DNA of 64,000 bases, taken from the NCBI RefSeq assembly GCF_900113935.1, contig NZ_FORF01000009.1:62001-126000 (forward strand). Direction: 5' to 3'. Under the pieces are notes generated by a model that worked only from the letters and a program-made list of their open reading frames with translations, was not told the DNA's origin and did no database searches. Origin of the DNA: Aquamicrobium aerolatum DSM 21857. GTDB lineage: Bacteria > Pseudomonadota > Alphaproteobacteria > Rhizobiales > Rhizobiaceae. Numbering within the stretch: position 1 is the first letter of the stretch; every line of letters starts with the position of its first letter. Below, one piece after another: positions 16,022 through 26,567 of the stretch. The translations under genes were made by a program, and so were the position numbers.

Positions 16022-17275
16022 ATGCGTAAGTTTTCCGCCTTCGCCATCGCTCGCGAAGCGCTTCGCGGACATAAGGGCTGGGGCGTGCAGTGGGCGTCTC
16101 CCGAACCGCGCAGCGAATATGATGTCATCATCATTGGTGCGGGCGGACACGGGCTTGCCACGGCCTATTACCTCGCCAAGGAGCACGGCATCACCAATGT
16201 CGCGGTGCTCGAGAAGGGCTGGCTTGGCGGCGGCAATACCGGTCGAAACACCACGATCATCCGGTCCAACTATCTCTATGACGAAAGCGCGGGGATCTAC
16301 GACCATGCTTTGAAGCTGTGGGACGGCCTGTCGCAGGATCTCAACTACAACGTCATGTATTCGGCGCGCGGCGTGATGATGTTGGCGCACAATGTCCATG
16401 ATGTGCAGGTGTTGCAACGCCATATCCACGCCAACCGGCTGAATGGCGTCGACAATGAATGGCTCACGCCGGAACAGGCCAAGGACTATTGCCCGCCGCT
16501 CAATATTTCAGGGCAGACGCGCTATCCGGTGATCGGAGCCACCCTTCAACGCAGGGGCGGCACTGCGCGCCATGACGCGGTGGCATGGGGCTATGCGCGG
16601 GCAGCCTCCGACCGGGGCGTCCACATCATCCAGAATTGTGAAGTGACGGGTACTCGCAGAGCGCCGCAGGGACACATTATCGGGGTCGATACGTCGAAGG
16701 GTTTCATTGGCGCCAAGAAGGTCGGCGTTGTGGCCGCCGGGCATACGTCGGTATTGATGGAAATGGCGGATGTGCGCATGCCGCTGGAAAGCTATCCGCT
16801 GCAGGCGATGGTGTCGGAGCCGGTCAAGCCGGTGTTTCCTTGCGTGGTGATGTCGAACACGGTGCATGCCTACATCTCGCAGTCCGACAAGGGAGAGCTG
16901 GTGATCGGCGCTGGCACCGATCAGTACACTTCCTATTCGCAGGCCGGTGGCCTGCACATCATCAATCATACAGTCGACGCGATCTGCGAGATGTTCCCGA
17001 TGTTCCGGCGCATGAAGATGCTGCGCTCGTGGGGCGGCATCGTCGATGTGACGCCGGATCGCTCGCCGATCCTCGCCAAGACGCCGGTGCAGGGGCTTTA
17101 TGTCAATTGCGGCTGGGGAACAGGCGGGTTCAAGGCGACGCCCGGCTCCGGCCATGTGTTTGCCCACACCATTGCCCGCGACGAGCCGCACCGCATCAAC
17201 GCGCCGTTCACGCTGGAGCGCTTCCGCACGGGACGGCTGATCGACGAGGCGGCAGCCGCCGCCGTCGCCCACTGA
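16022..17275 (+). CDS. soxB: Sarcosine oxidase subunit beta
   Basis: A 417-residue flavoprotein subunit of heterotetrameric sarcosine oxidase, which demethylates sarcosine to glycine and passes the one-carbon unit to tetrahydrofolate. The FAD motif is [17 protein letters not shown] (about residues 36-52). The covalent FMN histidine is most likely H184 in [10 protein letters not shown]. The order soxB-soxD-soxA-soxG with short gaps is the classical arrangement. Expression may be controlled at the palindrome 38 bases upstream. Confidence 0.95.
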   Translation: MRKFSAFAIAREALRGHKGWGVQWASPEPRSEYDVIIIGAGGHGLATAYYLAKEHGITNVAVLEKGWLGGGNTGRNTTIIRSNYLYDESAGIYDHALKLWDGLSQDLNYNVMYSARGVMMLAHNVHDVQVLQRHIHANRLNGVDNEWLTPEQAKDYCPPLNISGQTRYPVIGATLQRRGGTARHDAVAWGYARAASDRGVHIIQNCEVTGTRRAPQGHIIGVDTSKGFIGAKKVGVVAAGHTSVLMEMADVRMPLESYPLQAMVSEPVKPVFPCVVMSNTVHAYISQSDKGELVIGAGTDQYTSYSQAGGLHIINHTVDAICEMFPMFRRMKMLRSWGGIVDVTPDRSPILAKTPVQGLYVNCGWGTGGFKATPGSGHVFAHTIARDEPHRINAPFTLERFRTGRLIDEAAAAAVAH

Positions 17276-17314
17276 TGCACCAGCGCCAACACGAAAATTG
17301 AGGACGATGGGACC

Positions 17315-17608
17315 ATGCTTCTGATCCGCTGCCCCTATTGCGAGGAAGACCGGCCGGAACTGGAGTTCCGCCACGCCGGCGAAGCGCATCTGGTGCGCCC
17401 GTCCAATATGGACGCGATGAGCGATGCTGAGTTCGAGCGCTTTCTTTTCATCCGCCAGAACCCGAAAGGGGTGGTGTTCGAACGCTGGCGTCATGTGCAT
17501 GGCTGCGCGCGGTTCTTCAACGCGGCGCGCGACACCATCACCGACAAGTTTGTCACTACCTATAAAGCGGGCGAACCGAAGCCGACGCTTGAAGGAGCAG
17601 AGGAATGA
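17315..17608 (+). CDS. soxD: Sarcosine oxidase subunit delta
   Basis: A 97-residue small subunit with a zinc site: CPYC (C6, C9) and, later, H60 with C64 in RHVHGCARFF. This is the ligand spacing known for the delta subunit. It stabilises the alpha-beta complex. Its stop overlaps the soxA start (ATGA). Confidence 0.95.
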   Translation: MLLIRCPYCEEDRPELEFRHAGEAHLVRPSNMDAMSDAEFERFLFIRQNPKGVVFERWRHVHGCARFFNAARDTITDKFVTTYKAGEPKPTLEGAEE

Positions 17609-20601
17609 GCGCGCCTTACCGTATTGCCGGCAAGGGACGGCTGACACCGGCGCGTGCCGTGCGCTTCACGTTCGATGGCAAGCACTATGCCGGGCTGGAG
17701 GGCGATACGCTCGCCTCAGCACTCCTGGCCAATGGCGTCCACCTTGTCGGGCGTTCGTTCAAATATCACCGTCCGCGCGGCTTCTTGTCGGCGGGTGCTG
17801 AGGAGCCGAACGCGCTTGTGGGTGTGCATCGCGACGCGGCACGCAAGACACCCAATGTGCGCGCCACCGTGCAGGAACTCTATGACGGCCTGGAGGCCGT
17901 GTCGCAGAACCGCTGGCCCTCGCTAGCGCTCGATGTGGGGGCGATCAACGATCTGGCGTCGCCACTGTTCAGCGCCGGGTTCTACTATAAGACCTTCATG
18001 TGGCCGAAGGCGGCGTGGAAACGGTTCTACGAGCCGAACATCCGTGCCGCCGCAGGTCTGGGCGTTGCGCCGGATCAGGCCGACCCGGATCACTACGCGG
18101 CGCGTTATGCGCATTGCGACGTGTTGATTGTCGGCGGTGGCGTGGCGGGGCTCACGGCAGCTTTGGCTGCTGCCGAGACGGGCGCGCGCATCATGCTGGT
18201 CGATGAGCAGGCTGAGCCTGCCGGTGCCCTGCGCTATGAAAGCGGCACGCGGATCGACGGCCAGGACGGCTGGGACTGGGCGCAGGCGGCGGTGCAGACG
18301 CTGCGCGGGATGGACAATGTCCACCTGCTGACCCGCACCACGGCATTTGGCTATTATACCCAGAACATGGTGGCGCTCAGCGAGCGGGTGACCGAGCATC
18401 TGGCGGAGCCGCAGCAGGATCTGCCGCGTGAACGATTGTGGCAAGTGCGGGCCAAACGGGTGATCCTTGCCACCGGCGCGATCGAGCGTCACATGGTGTT
18501 TGCCAACAATGACCGGCCCGGCATCATGCTGGCCTCGGCGGGGCGCAGCTATCTCAACCATCATGGCGTTGCGGTTGGCCGCCGGGTCGGCATCTATACC
18601 GCCAATGATTCCGCCTATCATGCGGCCGTTGATCTCAAGCAGGCCGGGGTCGATGTGCCGGCCATCGTCGATTTGCGCGACAACCCGCAAGGACCGGGCG
18701 TCGATGCGGCGCGGGCGCTTGGCATTCCGATCCATGCAGGCCGTGCGGTCGTCGGGGTGGCGGGACGCCAGCGCGTCACCGCGATGAACGTTCAGGCCAA
18801 GGGTGGCGGGGCGGTCAATCCGATTCCGGTTGACGCGCTGCTGACATCGGCCGGGTGGACGCCTTCGGTGCATCTGTTTTCGCAATCGCGCGGCAAGGTC
18901 GCCTATGACGACGCCGGCAAGCGTTTCCTTCCGGGCGTCGGAGCGCAGGACTGTGTCAGCATCGGCGCATGCAACGGCACGGACGATCTCGACGATCTTC
19001 TGAGCGAGGCAATCAAGGCGGGACGTGAGGCTGCCAAGGCGGCGGGGATTGCCACGGGCAGAGCTGGACCAAAACTCAAGGCGACTTCATCGGAAAGCTG
19101 GAGCGGCGGCATGATCGGTGCCGGGCCGGGAGCCGACGCCGACAGCAAGGGGAAAGCCTTTGTCGATTTCCAGAACGATGTGACGGCGAAGGACATTCGT
19201 CAGGCGGTGCGCGAAGGCATGCAATCAATCGAGCATGTCAAGCGCTTCACCACCAACGGCATGGCGACTGACCAGGGCAAGACATCGAATTTGCACGGGC
19301 TGGCGATTGCTGCCGAGATGCTGGGCAAGGCGGTGCCGGCGGTGGGGCTGACGACGTTCCGCGCGCCCTATACGCCGGTGACATTCGGGGCGCTGGCCAA
19401 TTATTCACGCGGCGACCAGTTTGACCCAACGCGTCGCACGGCGATCCATCCCTGGGCCGAGGCGAAAGGGGCGGTGTTCGAGGATGTCGGCCAATGGAAG
19501 CGCGCGCGCTATTTTCCGCGTGCCGGCGAGGACATGTTTGCAGCGGTCAACCGCGAATGCCGCACGGTGCGCGAAGCGGCAGGGCTGTTCGACGCCTCGA
19601 CACTGGGCAAGATCGAGGTGGTCGGCCCCGACGCGGCTTCGTTCATGGAGTTGCTCTACACCAATCCGTGGCAGAAGCTGGAGCCGGGGCGGTGCCGCTA
19701 TGGTATCATGCTGCGCGAGGACGGCTTCATCTATGATGACGGTGTTGTCGGACGGCTTGCGCCCGACCGCTCCCATGTGACCACGACCACGGGCGGCGCG
19801 GCTCGGGTGCTCAACCACATGGAAGATTATCTCCAGACCGAGTTTCCGCATCTGAAGGTCTATCTGACCTCGGTGTCGGAGCAATGGGCGGTGATTGCCG
19901 TGCAGGGACCGAAAAGTCGGGAGATCATCGCGCCGCTGGTCGAAGGCATCGATCTGTCCGACGCAGCAATGCCGCATATGTCCGTGCGCGAAGGTAAGAT
20001 TTGCGGCGTGCCGACGCGATTGTTCCGGATGTCGTTCACCGGCGAGCGGGGCTTCGAGGTCAATGTGCCGGCTGATTACGGGCAGGCGGTCTGGGAAGCC
20101 CTGTGGGCTGAGGCCGAAAAGCATGGCGCGTGCGCTTACGGCACCGAGGCGATGCACGTGTTGCGGGCCGAGAAGGGCTATATCATTGTCGGGCAGGATA
20201 CTGACGGCACGGCGACGGCGAGTGACGTCGGTCTCGACTGGGCAGTCGGCAAGAAGAAGGCCGATTTTGTCGGCAAACGCGGCATGGCGCGGCCCGATCT
20301 GGTCGCGGCGGGGCGCAAGCAGCTCGTCGGCCTGAGGAGCCCGGATGGGAAGACAGTGCTCGAGGAGGGCGCGCATCTGGTCGCAGACCCGAACCAGAAG
20401 GTCCCGATGACCATGATCGGGCATGTGACTTCGAGCTACTGGTCGGAAAACTGCGGCCACCCGATTGCGCTGGCGATGGTTGTGGATGGCCACAACCGGA
20501 TGGGTGAAAAGCTGTTCGTGCCGATGCCCAACGGAACGATCGAGGTGGAAGTGACCGGAACGGTCTTCTTCGATGAAACGGGAGAACGCCTCCATGGCTG
20601 A
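17605..20601 (+). CDS. soxA: Sarcosine oxidase subunit alpha
   Basis: A 998-residue subunit. The N-terminal 100 residues are a ferredoxin-like fold without cluster cysteines (EGDTLASALLANG, SFKYHRPRGF). A Rossmann NAD(H) domain follows with VLIVGGGVAGLTAAL at about residue 173. The C-terminal 380 residues are a GcvT-like aminomethyltransferase domain that binds tetrahydrofolate and makes 5,10-methylene-THF. Its length matches the family. It overlaps soxD by 4 bases and soxG by 8. Confidence 0.95.
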   Translation: MSAPYRIAGKGRLTPARAVRFTFDGKHYAGLEGDTLASALLANGVHLVGRSFKYHRPRGFLSAGAEEPNALVGVHRDAARKTPNVRATVQELYDGLEAVSQNRWPSLALDVGAINDLASPLFSAGFYYKTFMWPKAAWKRFYEPNIRAAAGLGVAPDQADPDHYAARYAHCDVLIVGGGVAGLTAALAAAETGARIMLVDEQAEPAGALRYESGTRIDGQDGWDWAQAAVQTLRGMDNVHLLTRTTAFGYYTQNMVALSERVTEHLAEPQQDLPRERLWQVRAKRVILATGAIERHMVFANNDRPGIMLASAGRSYLNHHGVAVGRRVGIYTANDSAYHAAVDLKQAGVDVPAIVDLRDNPQGPGVDAARALGIPIHAGRAVVGVAGRQRVTAMNVQAKGGGAVNPIPVDALLTSAGWTPSVHLFSQSRGKVAYDDAGKRFLPGVGAQDCVSIGACNGTDDLDDLLSEAIKAGREAAKAAGIATGRAGPKLKATSSESWSGGMIGAGPGADADSKGKAFVDFQNDVTAKDIRQAVREGMQSIEHVKRFTTNGMATDQGKTSNLHGLAIAAEMLGKAVPAVGLTTFRAPYTPVTFGALANYSRGDQFDPTRRTAIHPWAEAKGAVFEDVGQWKRARYFPRAGEDMFAAVNRECRTVREAAGLFDASTLGKIEVVGPDAASFMELLYTNPWQKLEPGRCRYGIMLREDGFIYDDGVVGRLAPDRSHVTTTTGGAARVLNHMEDYLQTEFPHLKVYLTSVSEQWAVIAVQGPKSREIIAPLVEGIDLSDAAMPHMSVREGKICGVPTRLFRMSFTGERGFEVNVPADYGQAVWEALWAEAEKHGACAYGTEAMHVLRAEKGYIIVGQDTDGTATASDVGLDWAVGKKKADFVGKRGMARPDLVAAGRKQLVGLRSPDGKTVLEEGAHLVADPNQKVPMTMIGHVTSSYWSENCGHPIALAMVVDGHNRMGEKLFVPMPNGTIEVEVTGTVFFDETGERLHG

Positions 20602-21151
20602 GCCAATAGGGACCCTTCGCCGTCCAGCGCTGTCCGACAAGCGTGCGGCCCGTGACACGGTCAGCATTAAGGCTGCTGACCCGTGCCTTCGCGTTGCCCT
20701 TCGTGCGCCACGGGAAAGCGTCGCGGCGGTGTCGACAGCGCTAGGCGTTGCGCTGCCCTCCCGGCCCAAGATGTCAGGCAGCGACGGAGCGCGTTCTGCG
20801 CTGTGGCTCGGGCCGGACGAGTGGCTGGTGCTGGATCAGGCTGGCAATGAGATGCTGCCGGCACTTGCCAAGGTGGATGCCTTCCACTCGGCGGTGGACG
20901 TCTCGCATCGCAATGTCGGGATCATCGTTTCGGGGCGCGGCGCCGCAGATGTGATCAACGCCGGATGTCCACAGGACTTGTCGCTCACGGCATTTCATGT
21001 CGGCGCGTGCTCAAGGACCTTGCTGGGAAAGATCGAGATCGTCTTGTGGCGCATTGCGGAAGATGAATTCCGCATCGAATGCTGGCGATCGTTCGCTGAC
21101 TATGCGGACAGCCTTCTGCGGGTGGCGGCGCGCGACGTTTCCTCTTCGTAG
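20594..21151 (+). CDS. soxG: Sarcosine oxidase subunit gamma
   Basis: A 185-residue gamma subunit, related in fold to the GcvT family, with family stretches ALWLGPDEWLV, DVSHRNVGI and GCPQDLSL. I chose the ATG at 20594 because GGGAG stands 9 bases before it. An ATG 21 bases upstream lies within the same open frame but has no site. The last 52 bases overlap the convergent GGDEF-EAL gene. Confidence 0.92.
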   Translation: MAEPIGTLRRPALSDKRAARDTVSIKAADPCLRVALRAPRESVAAVSTALGVALPSRPKMSGSDGARSALWLGPDEWLVLDQAGNEMLPALAKVDAFHSAVDVSHRNVGIIVSGRGAADVINAGCPQDLSLTAFHVGACSRTLLGKIEIVLWRIAEDEFRIECWRSFADYADSLLRVAARDVSSS

Positions 21152-23832
21152 GTTGCACGCCACTTTTGAGCACGCAGGAAGTGTGGCAGATCCTCGGCGC
21201 TGAGTGGCCGGGTGAATGCATAGCCTTGCAGGGCATTGCAACCCAGTTCGCGCAGTATGCGGGCGTGCTCCATGGTTTCGACGCCCTCCGCCAAGACCTC
21301 GATGCCGAGCGAGCGCCCGATGTCGATGATCGATTCGACCAGTTGCCGCTGGGCTGCGGAATGCGTGATTGGCGCGATGAATTGCCTGTCGATCTTGAGG
21401 CGCTTCGGCTTCAGCTTCATGAGACTGACGATGGAGGCATAGCCGGTGCCGAAATCGTCGATCTCGATGTCGATGCCGAGTTCCTTGATCTGCTCCACAT
21501 TGCCGATTGTCAGCTCATCATTGTCATCAAGGAAGATTGACTCAACGAGTTCGAACGCAACGGTTCCCGGTCTGACATTGAGCATGCGCAGGCTCTTGAT
21601 CAGTTCGTCGTCGCGCAGCCTGCGGGCTGAAACGTTGACGGCCACCTTGGGAATATCCAATCTCATCTGTTCCCAGATATTGAAGTTGTTCAGCGTCAGT
21701 TCGAGGATGATGCGATCGATGTTGGCCACGACGCTGAGATCTTCTGCGATCTTCATGAATGCGTGGGGAGCGAGCAATCCATCGACCGGATGGTTCCAGC
21801 GCGCAAGTGCTTCGACGCCCACGACATCGAGTGTCTGTGCATCAAACTGCGGCTGGTAATACGCGAGGAACTGGTTGTTATCGAGCGCGCCCAGCAGCTC
21901 GTCGGCGACCTGCTTGTTCGAGAGGATTTCCGCCTCGAGCGCGTCATTGAAGAACTGGTAGCCGTTACGGCCCTGATCCTTGGCGCGATAAAGTGCAATG
22001 TCAGCATTGACCAGAAGCCGGCTGGAATCGGCATCAGCATCGACATCGGTCGCAATGCCGATCGACACGCCGACGCGACATTCATGGCCCTCATAGGTAA
22101 TCGGCAGCTGCATGTTCTGGATGATGCGTTCGGCGAGCCGGACGACGTTGGCCGTCGTGACCGCTTCGCTTCCCGTGTCACCGATCCGAACAATTACAAA
22201 TTCGTCGCCACCGACCCTGGCAATGAAATCTGTCGGATCTGCGGTCGCACGAAGCACCTTTGCCGCGTGGACCAGCATTGCATCGCCTGCAACGTGTCCG
22301 AGCGTGTCGTTGATCTGTTTGAAACGATCAAGGTCGATCTGAAGCAATGCCGCTATCTCGCCGGTTTCGTGCGAGCGCACGGCATGCTGCGTCAGTATTT
22401 CATCGAGACTGCGCCGGTTTGGCAATCCCGTAAGAGAATCGTGCAGCGCATTGTGCTCGATCCTTGCCTTTGCTGATTCAAGTTCCGCGTTGTGGGCTTC
22501 GGCAAGGTCTTTTGCGCGCTTCAGTTCTTCCTGCAGGGTGACGTCGGAGGTGACATCCCAGTTGACCCCGACCAGGCGTTCGGGCTCGTCGCCTTCCTTG
22601 TATGCGATTCCTGTTGCCCGGATATGACGGACCTGGCCGTCGTCGAGCATGATGCGGAATTGCGAGGCGTAACTACGATCAGGGCCGAAAAGATTGTAAA
22701 ACTCGTTGCGAGCACGTTCCAGATCCTGCGGATGAACGCGTCTTTCCCAATGCGTGAAATCGCGGGTGCCGTCGACAGGATAGCCGTACAGCGCATTCAT
22801 GCGGGCATCCCAGTCTTCACTGGTGTCACCGACATTCATTTCCCACACCGCGACCTGTGAGGTGTCGAGCGCGAGACGAAGGCGGCGCGACAGCTTTTCG
22901 AGATCTGTTTCGCGTTCGCGCAACCGGGCAATGTTGCGCTGACGCTCCTCGATGAGGCGGGCCGACAGGATCGTCGGGATCATGATCAGCGCACAGACAG
23001 CGAGCATCAGCAGGCGCAGTCGCCAGATGTCTGGGGGCGTGACACGCCAGCCGTCTTTGGGGCGTGCGGATATCTGCCATGAACCTGATGGGAGAATGAC
23101 TTCGGCCGTCACCGGCGCATCGGTCAGAATATCGGCTGATCCAAGAAACTGCCCACCGCGACCCCCGGTGGCATTTCTGCCCGTCAGGGCGAGTGCAACG
23201 GGGACATCTGCTCCGGTCAGGCCGCTGTCGGCGTACAGCATGTCAACATCGATGACCGCCGAGACGATGCCCCAGAATTTGTTCGGCTCAGTTTCTGTCT
23301 GAATGAAAACCGGGTAGCGGGCGACAAAGGCCCGGCCGCCCTGCACAAGGTCGATCGGGCCGGCCAGGATCATTTCGCCTGTGTCGCGCGCGCGAAGTAC
23401 CGCTCCGCGCTGGGCGTCGTTCAAGAGGTAGTTGAGGCCGAGGGAACGCTCGTTCCCTTCAACGGGAGAAATCAGCGTCACCACCATGTTGGGGGCGGCG
23501 GCGATGTTGATCAGATGAGATTGCTCATTGATCAGATTGGCGCTGAGTTCGGTAAAGCGCTGCTGATTCATCTCGGGCTCGGTGGCGATGATCGCCACCA
23601 GGCCACGAATCAGCTGGATGGTGCCGTTGATGTTGCCTTCAAGCTTTGCGCGGATCAGGCTGACATGGCTGATGACTTCCGCGCGCTGGCTTTGCGAATA
23701 AACGTTTCTTTGCTGGGATTCGAAGAGAGTCCATGCGATGGCAATGGCCACGATGCCAAGGGCCACTGGAATGCTCGTCTTCCGGAATACGCCGGTCAGC
23801 ATTCGGTTGCGCTTGAATACCGTTAGCGCCAA
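21100..23832 (-). CDS. CHASE-PAS-GGDEF-EAL cyclic-di-GMP signalling protein
   Basis: A 910-residue membrane sensor. It has a helix at about 20-36, a periplasmic CHASE-like domain (about 45-265), a second helix (271-291), a PAS domain (about 315-435), GGDEF with intact GGDEF at 541-545, and EAL with intact EAL at 674-676. The EAL metal and catalytic residues appear complete (DD 792-793, K813, E849). The product-inhibition RxxD site before GGDEF reads DPTD and is absent. Both synthesis and breakdown of c-di-GMP are therefore possible. The start is a TTG 8 bases after a GGTGGGGGA site; an ATG at residue 11 is an alternative. Confidence 0.9.
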   Translation of the reverse strand: MALTVFKRNRMLTGVFRKTSIPVALGIVAIAIAWTLFESQQRNVYSQSQRAEVISHVSLIRAKLEGNINGTIQLIRGLVAIIATEPEMNQQRFTELSANLINEQSHLINIAAAPNMVVTLISPVEGNERSLGLNYLLNDAQRGAVLRARDTGEMILAGPIDLVQGGRAFVARYPVFIQTETEPNKFWGIVSAVIDVDMLYADSGLTGADVPVALALTGRNATGGRGGQFLGSADILTDAPVTAEVILPSGSWQISARPKDGWRVTPPDIWRLRLLMLAVCALIMIPTILSARLIEERQRNIARLRERETDLEKLSRRLRLALDTSQVAVWEMNVGDTSEDWDARMNALYGYPVDGTRDFTHWERRVHPQDLERARNEFYNLFGPDRSYASQFRIMLDDGQVRHIRATGIAYKEGDEPERLVGVNWDVTSDVTLQEELKRAKDLAEAHNAELESAKARIEHNALHDSLTGLPNRRSLDEILTQHAVRSHETGEIAALLQIDLDRFKQINDTLGHVAGDAMLVHAAKVLRATADPTDFIARVGGDEFVIVRIGDTGSEAVTTANVVRLAERIIQNMQLPITYEGHECRVGVSIGIATDVDADADSSRLLVNADIALYRAKDQGRNGYQFFNDALEAEILSNKQVADELLGALDNNQFLAYYQPQFDAQTLDVVGVEALARWNHPVDGLLAPHAFMKIAEDLSVVANIDRIILELTLNNFNIWEQMRLDIPKVAVNVSARRLRDDELIKSLRMLNVRPGTVAFELVESIFLDDNDELTIGNVEQIKELGIDIEIDDFGTGYASIVSLMKLKPKRLKIDRQFIAPITHSAAQRQLVESIIDIGRSLGIEVLAEGVETMEHARILRELGCNALQGYAFTRPLSAEDLPHFLRAQKWRATYEEETSRAATRRRLSA

Positions 23833-23958
23833 TAAACTGGTCCCCCACCTTTCTGGCTGACGCAGCCAGTGATTGAAGATGGTAGGATGAAGAGCTTAAA
23901 TTTGGATTTAGGCAGAGAAGAAATCTGTCTGGAACCGGGGTCCCGAAAGAGTTTTTGA

Positions 23959-24657
23959 ATGCGCAGGAACCTGACGACAATTGGCTTTGATGCCGATGAC
24001 ACGCTCTGGCAGAACGAGCAGTTCTTTCGCACAACGGAAGCCCAGTTCGCTGAATTGCTCGGAAGCTTCGCAGACGCGGAACTCTTGCAGCAAAGACTTC
24101 ACGATGCGCAGGTTCGCAATCTCGGACATTACGGGTTCGGAATAAAAGGCTTCACGTTGTCGATGATCGAGACCGCGATTGAAGTGACAGATGGCAACGT
24201 GCCGGCATCGGTTCTCAATGAATTGTTGGCGTCTGGCCGAGAGATGTTGCGCCATCCGGTCGAGACGCTGCCTCATGTGCAAGAGACCCTGGCGGCGCTG
24301 TCGGGTCATTTTCGCTTGGTCCTGATTACCAAGGGGGATCTGTTCGACCAGGAGCGCAAGTTGGCGCAATCGGGTCTGGGGGACTTTTTCGACGGTGTCG
24401 AGATCGTCAGCGACAAGACCATGAACACATATACCAGCGTCTTCGCCCGGCACGGCGATGGCGCGGAGCGCGCGATGATGGTCGGAAATTCGCTGAAATC
24501 CGATGTTGCGCCGGCAATCGAGGCCGGAAGCTGGGGTGTCTATGTGCCACACGCCCTGACATGGTCATATGAGCACGTCGACGCTCCGGAGGGGCATCCG
24601 CGCTACCGGCACCTGGATCACATCGGAGATCTGCAAGCACTGCTCGCCACATTGTAG
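23959..24657 (+). CDS. HAD-superfamily hydrolase
   Basis: A 232-residue phosphatase-like HAD protein. Motif I is FDADDTLW (nucleophile D11, acid D13), motif II is VLITKG, and motif III/IV is MVGNSLKSDVAPAIEAG. The cap is helical (type C1). It is divergent from the c-di-GMP gene and convergent with an SDR gene. The ribosome site is weak. The physiological substrate is unknown; small phosphate esters are usual for this group. Confidence 0.85.
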   Translation: MRRNLTTIGFDADDTLWQNEQFFRTTEAQFAELLGSFADAELLQQRLHDAQVRNLGHYGFGIKGFTLSMIETAIEVTDGNVPASVLNELLASGREMLRHPVETLPHVQETLAALSGHFRLVLITKGDLFDQERKLAQSGLGDFFDGVEIVSDKTMNTYTSVFARHGDGAERAMMVGNSLKSDVAPAIEAGSWGVYVPHALTWSYEHVDAPEGHPRYRHLDHIGDLQALLATL

Positions 24658-24697
24658 GGCAATGCTCTGCAGTCGCGTCCGGAAATGCCCATCGCGT

Positions 24698-25474
24698 TTA
24701 GACTGCGGTTATGCCACCGTCAGCTGCGAGGGTCTGGCCGGTCATGAAACTGTTGGCCGGGTCGGCTGCAAACAGGATCACTTCCACGACTTCGTCCACC
24801 TCTGCCAGGCGTTTCATTGGGACGCCGCGCGTCAGTTCGATTTCCGCGGTGCTGCATTCTTCCGGCGTACCGCGCATGCTGTCTGTCACCATGGGCGTGC
24901 GTGCAAACGAAGGGCAAACGGCATTAATGCGGATGCCTTTCGTGGCATATTCGGCAGCGGCCGAGCGCGTCAGGCCGACAACGCCATGTTTGGCGGCGGA
25001 ATAGACCGCAAGTCGTGGCGCGCCGGCTATGCCGGCAACGGACGCGATGTTGACAATAGAGCTGCGTGAGCCGTTGCTGCGAAATTGCCGTTCCATGGCT
25101 GGCAATTGGTACTGCATCGCGAAAATCATGCCGATCAGATCGACTTCGATCACTTTGCGCACGACATCGGCAGGAACTCGCGGCAGCTTCGACATCTCGT
25201 GCACGATGCCGGCATTGTTGAGCGCAACATCGAGCCTGCCAAAGCGGGCGATGGCCAGCGCAACCAGATCCTTGGACAATTGCTCATTCGAGATGTCGCC
25301 TGCAAGGATGGCGCATTCAGCGTCAAGCGCGTCGGCTGTCTGCCGCAGACGGTCTTCATCAAGATCGGACAGCACAAGACGTGCGCCCTGCGCAGCAAAC
25401 CGTTCAGCGGCACGCCGACCAAATCCGCCTGACGCTCCCGTGACGAGGACCGTCAACCCTTCGAATTTCCGCAT
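24698..25474 (-). CDS. SDR-family oxidoreductase (LvaD-like candidate)
   Basis: A 258-residue classical short-chain dehydrogenase. The NAD(P) site is TGASGGFG (about residues 12-19), and the catalytic triad is S145, Y158 and K162 (YSAAK). D37 after the second strand (LSDLD) suggests NAD(H) preference. I set the start at the ATG at 25474; the longer open frame upstream is a shadow of the kinase gene. It is the last gene of the minus-strand group SDR, MaoC, kinase, SDR. In the levulinate pathway an SDR of this kind (LvaD) oxidises a 3-hydroxyacyl-CoA. Confidence 0.88.
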   Translation of the reverse strand: MRKFEGLTVLVTGASGGFGRRAAERFAAQGARLVLSDLDEDRLRQTADALDAECAILAGDISNEQLSKDLVALAIARFGRLDVALNNAGIVHEMSKLPRVPADVVRKVIEVDLIGMIFAMQYQLPAMERQFRSNGSRSSIVNIASVAGIAGAPRLAVYSAAKHGVVGLTRSAAAEYATKGIRINAVCPSFARTPMVTDSMRGTPEECSTAEIELTRGVPMKRLAEVDEVVEVILFAADPANSFMTGQTLAADGGITAV

Positions 25475-25532
25475 TCTGCCTTTTCCTGTACCTGCCGGGG
25501 CGCGCGCCGATGATGCAGTCCCGATGTTCGTC

Positions 25533-26567
25533 CTATTTGCCGGCGTCGATTGCCTGCCCTGCCAGATTTGCCAGCAGGCGCACTGCCTGGCCGAAGCTCT
25601 TTGCCTTTTCCGGATTGGAAGCGTTGCCGTCGAGTGCGCGTTTGTAAACGCCCTGACAGATCGCCGCCAGCCTGAAGAAAGAAAATGCGAGATAGAAAAC
25701 CCAGTTATCGATGCCGTCCAGTCCGCGGCGTGCGCAGTAGCGGGCCACATAGTCGTCTTCACTTGGCAGTCCCGCAGCAGCGCGATCGATGCCACCGAGG
25801 CCGCGGAAGCCGGATGAATGCGGAAGACGCCACTGCATGCACTGGTAGGCCAGATCGGCGAATGGGTGCCCGAGTGTAGACAGTTCCCAATCAAGGACGG
25901 CAATCACGTCGGGCCGATCAGGTGCGAATATCAGATTGTCGAGCCGGTAGTCACCGTGGACAAGGGAAACGATGCCGTCATCAGGGACCAGGCTTTTTTC
26001 CAGCCAGGCGATGAGCCGTTCCATATCGTCGATCCGGTCAGTTTCGGAGGCGCGATACTGGCTGGACCATCGGGTCAACTGGCGCTCGAAATAATTGCCT
26101 GGCCGTCCAAAGTCTGAAAGTCCGGCTTGGTCGATGTCGACGTCGTGCAACGCAGCCAGAACCCGATTCATTGCGTCGCTGGCTGCGGTGCGCTCTGCGT
26201 TGGATGAAAGCTCGGGAAGGGCAGGGTCCCAGAAGATGCGTCCTTCGATCAGGCTCATCACGTAGAACATGCGGCCGATCGGAGAGTCTTCATCGGAAAG
26301 ATGCAACATCTCCGGCACCGGCACCGCCGACCCCTTCAGCGCCTTCATCACGCGGAATTCACGGTCCACTTGATGGGCTGATTTCAGCAATTCACCAGGC
26401 GGCTTGGCACGCAGGACGTAGCGTCCGCTAGCAGCCTCTACGCGATAGGTCGGGTTTGACTGACCGACATTGAACTTGTGAATGGACTGAAGTCCCTGAA
26501 AGCCGGGAACGTGAGCTTCCAGATAAGGGGAGAGCGCTTCCAGATCCAGCGCGTTGGCGTCCGTCAT
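25533..26567 (-). CDS. Acyl-CoA-linked phosphotransferase (LvaA/ACAD10-kinase-like)
   Basis: A 344-residue APH-fold protein with an intact kinase loop: HGDYRLDN at 204-211 (catalytic D206, N211) and the metal-binding LDWE (D226). The N-terminal [10 protein letters not shown] and [10 protein letters not shown] stretches are typical of the APH domain fused to acyl-CoA dehydrogenase in ACAD10/ACAD11. In that family, and in Pseudomonas LvaA, it phosphorylates the 4-hydroxyl of a 4-hydroxyacyl-CoA. An ACAD11-like dehydrogenase is encoded across the divergent promoter. Its ATG overlaps the MaoC stop by 4 bases. Confidence 0.85.
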   Translation of the reverse strand: MTDANALDLEALSPYLEAHVPGFQGLQSIHKFNVGQSNPTYRVEAASGRYVLRAKPPGELLKSAHQVDREFRVMKALKGSAVPVPEMLHLSDEDSPIGRMFYVMSLIEGRIFWDPALPELSSNAERTAASDAMNRVLAALHDVDIDQAGLSDFGRPGNYFERQLTRWSSQYRASETDRIDDMERLIAWLEKSLVPDDGIVSLVHGDYRLDNLIFAPDRPDVIAVLDWELSTLGHPFADLAYQCMQWRLPHSSGFRGLGGIDRAAAGLPSEDDYVARYCARRGLDGIDNWVFYLAFSFFRLAAICQGVYKRALDGNASNPEKAKSFGQAVRLLANLAGQAIDAGK

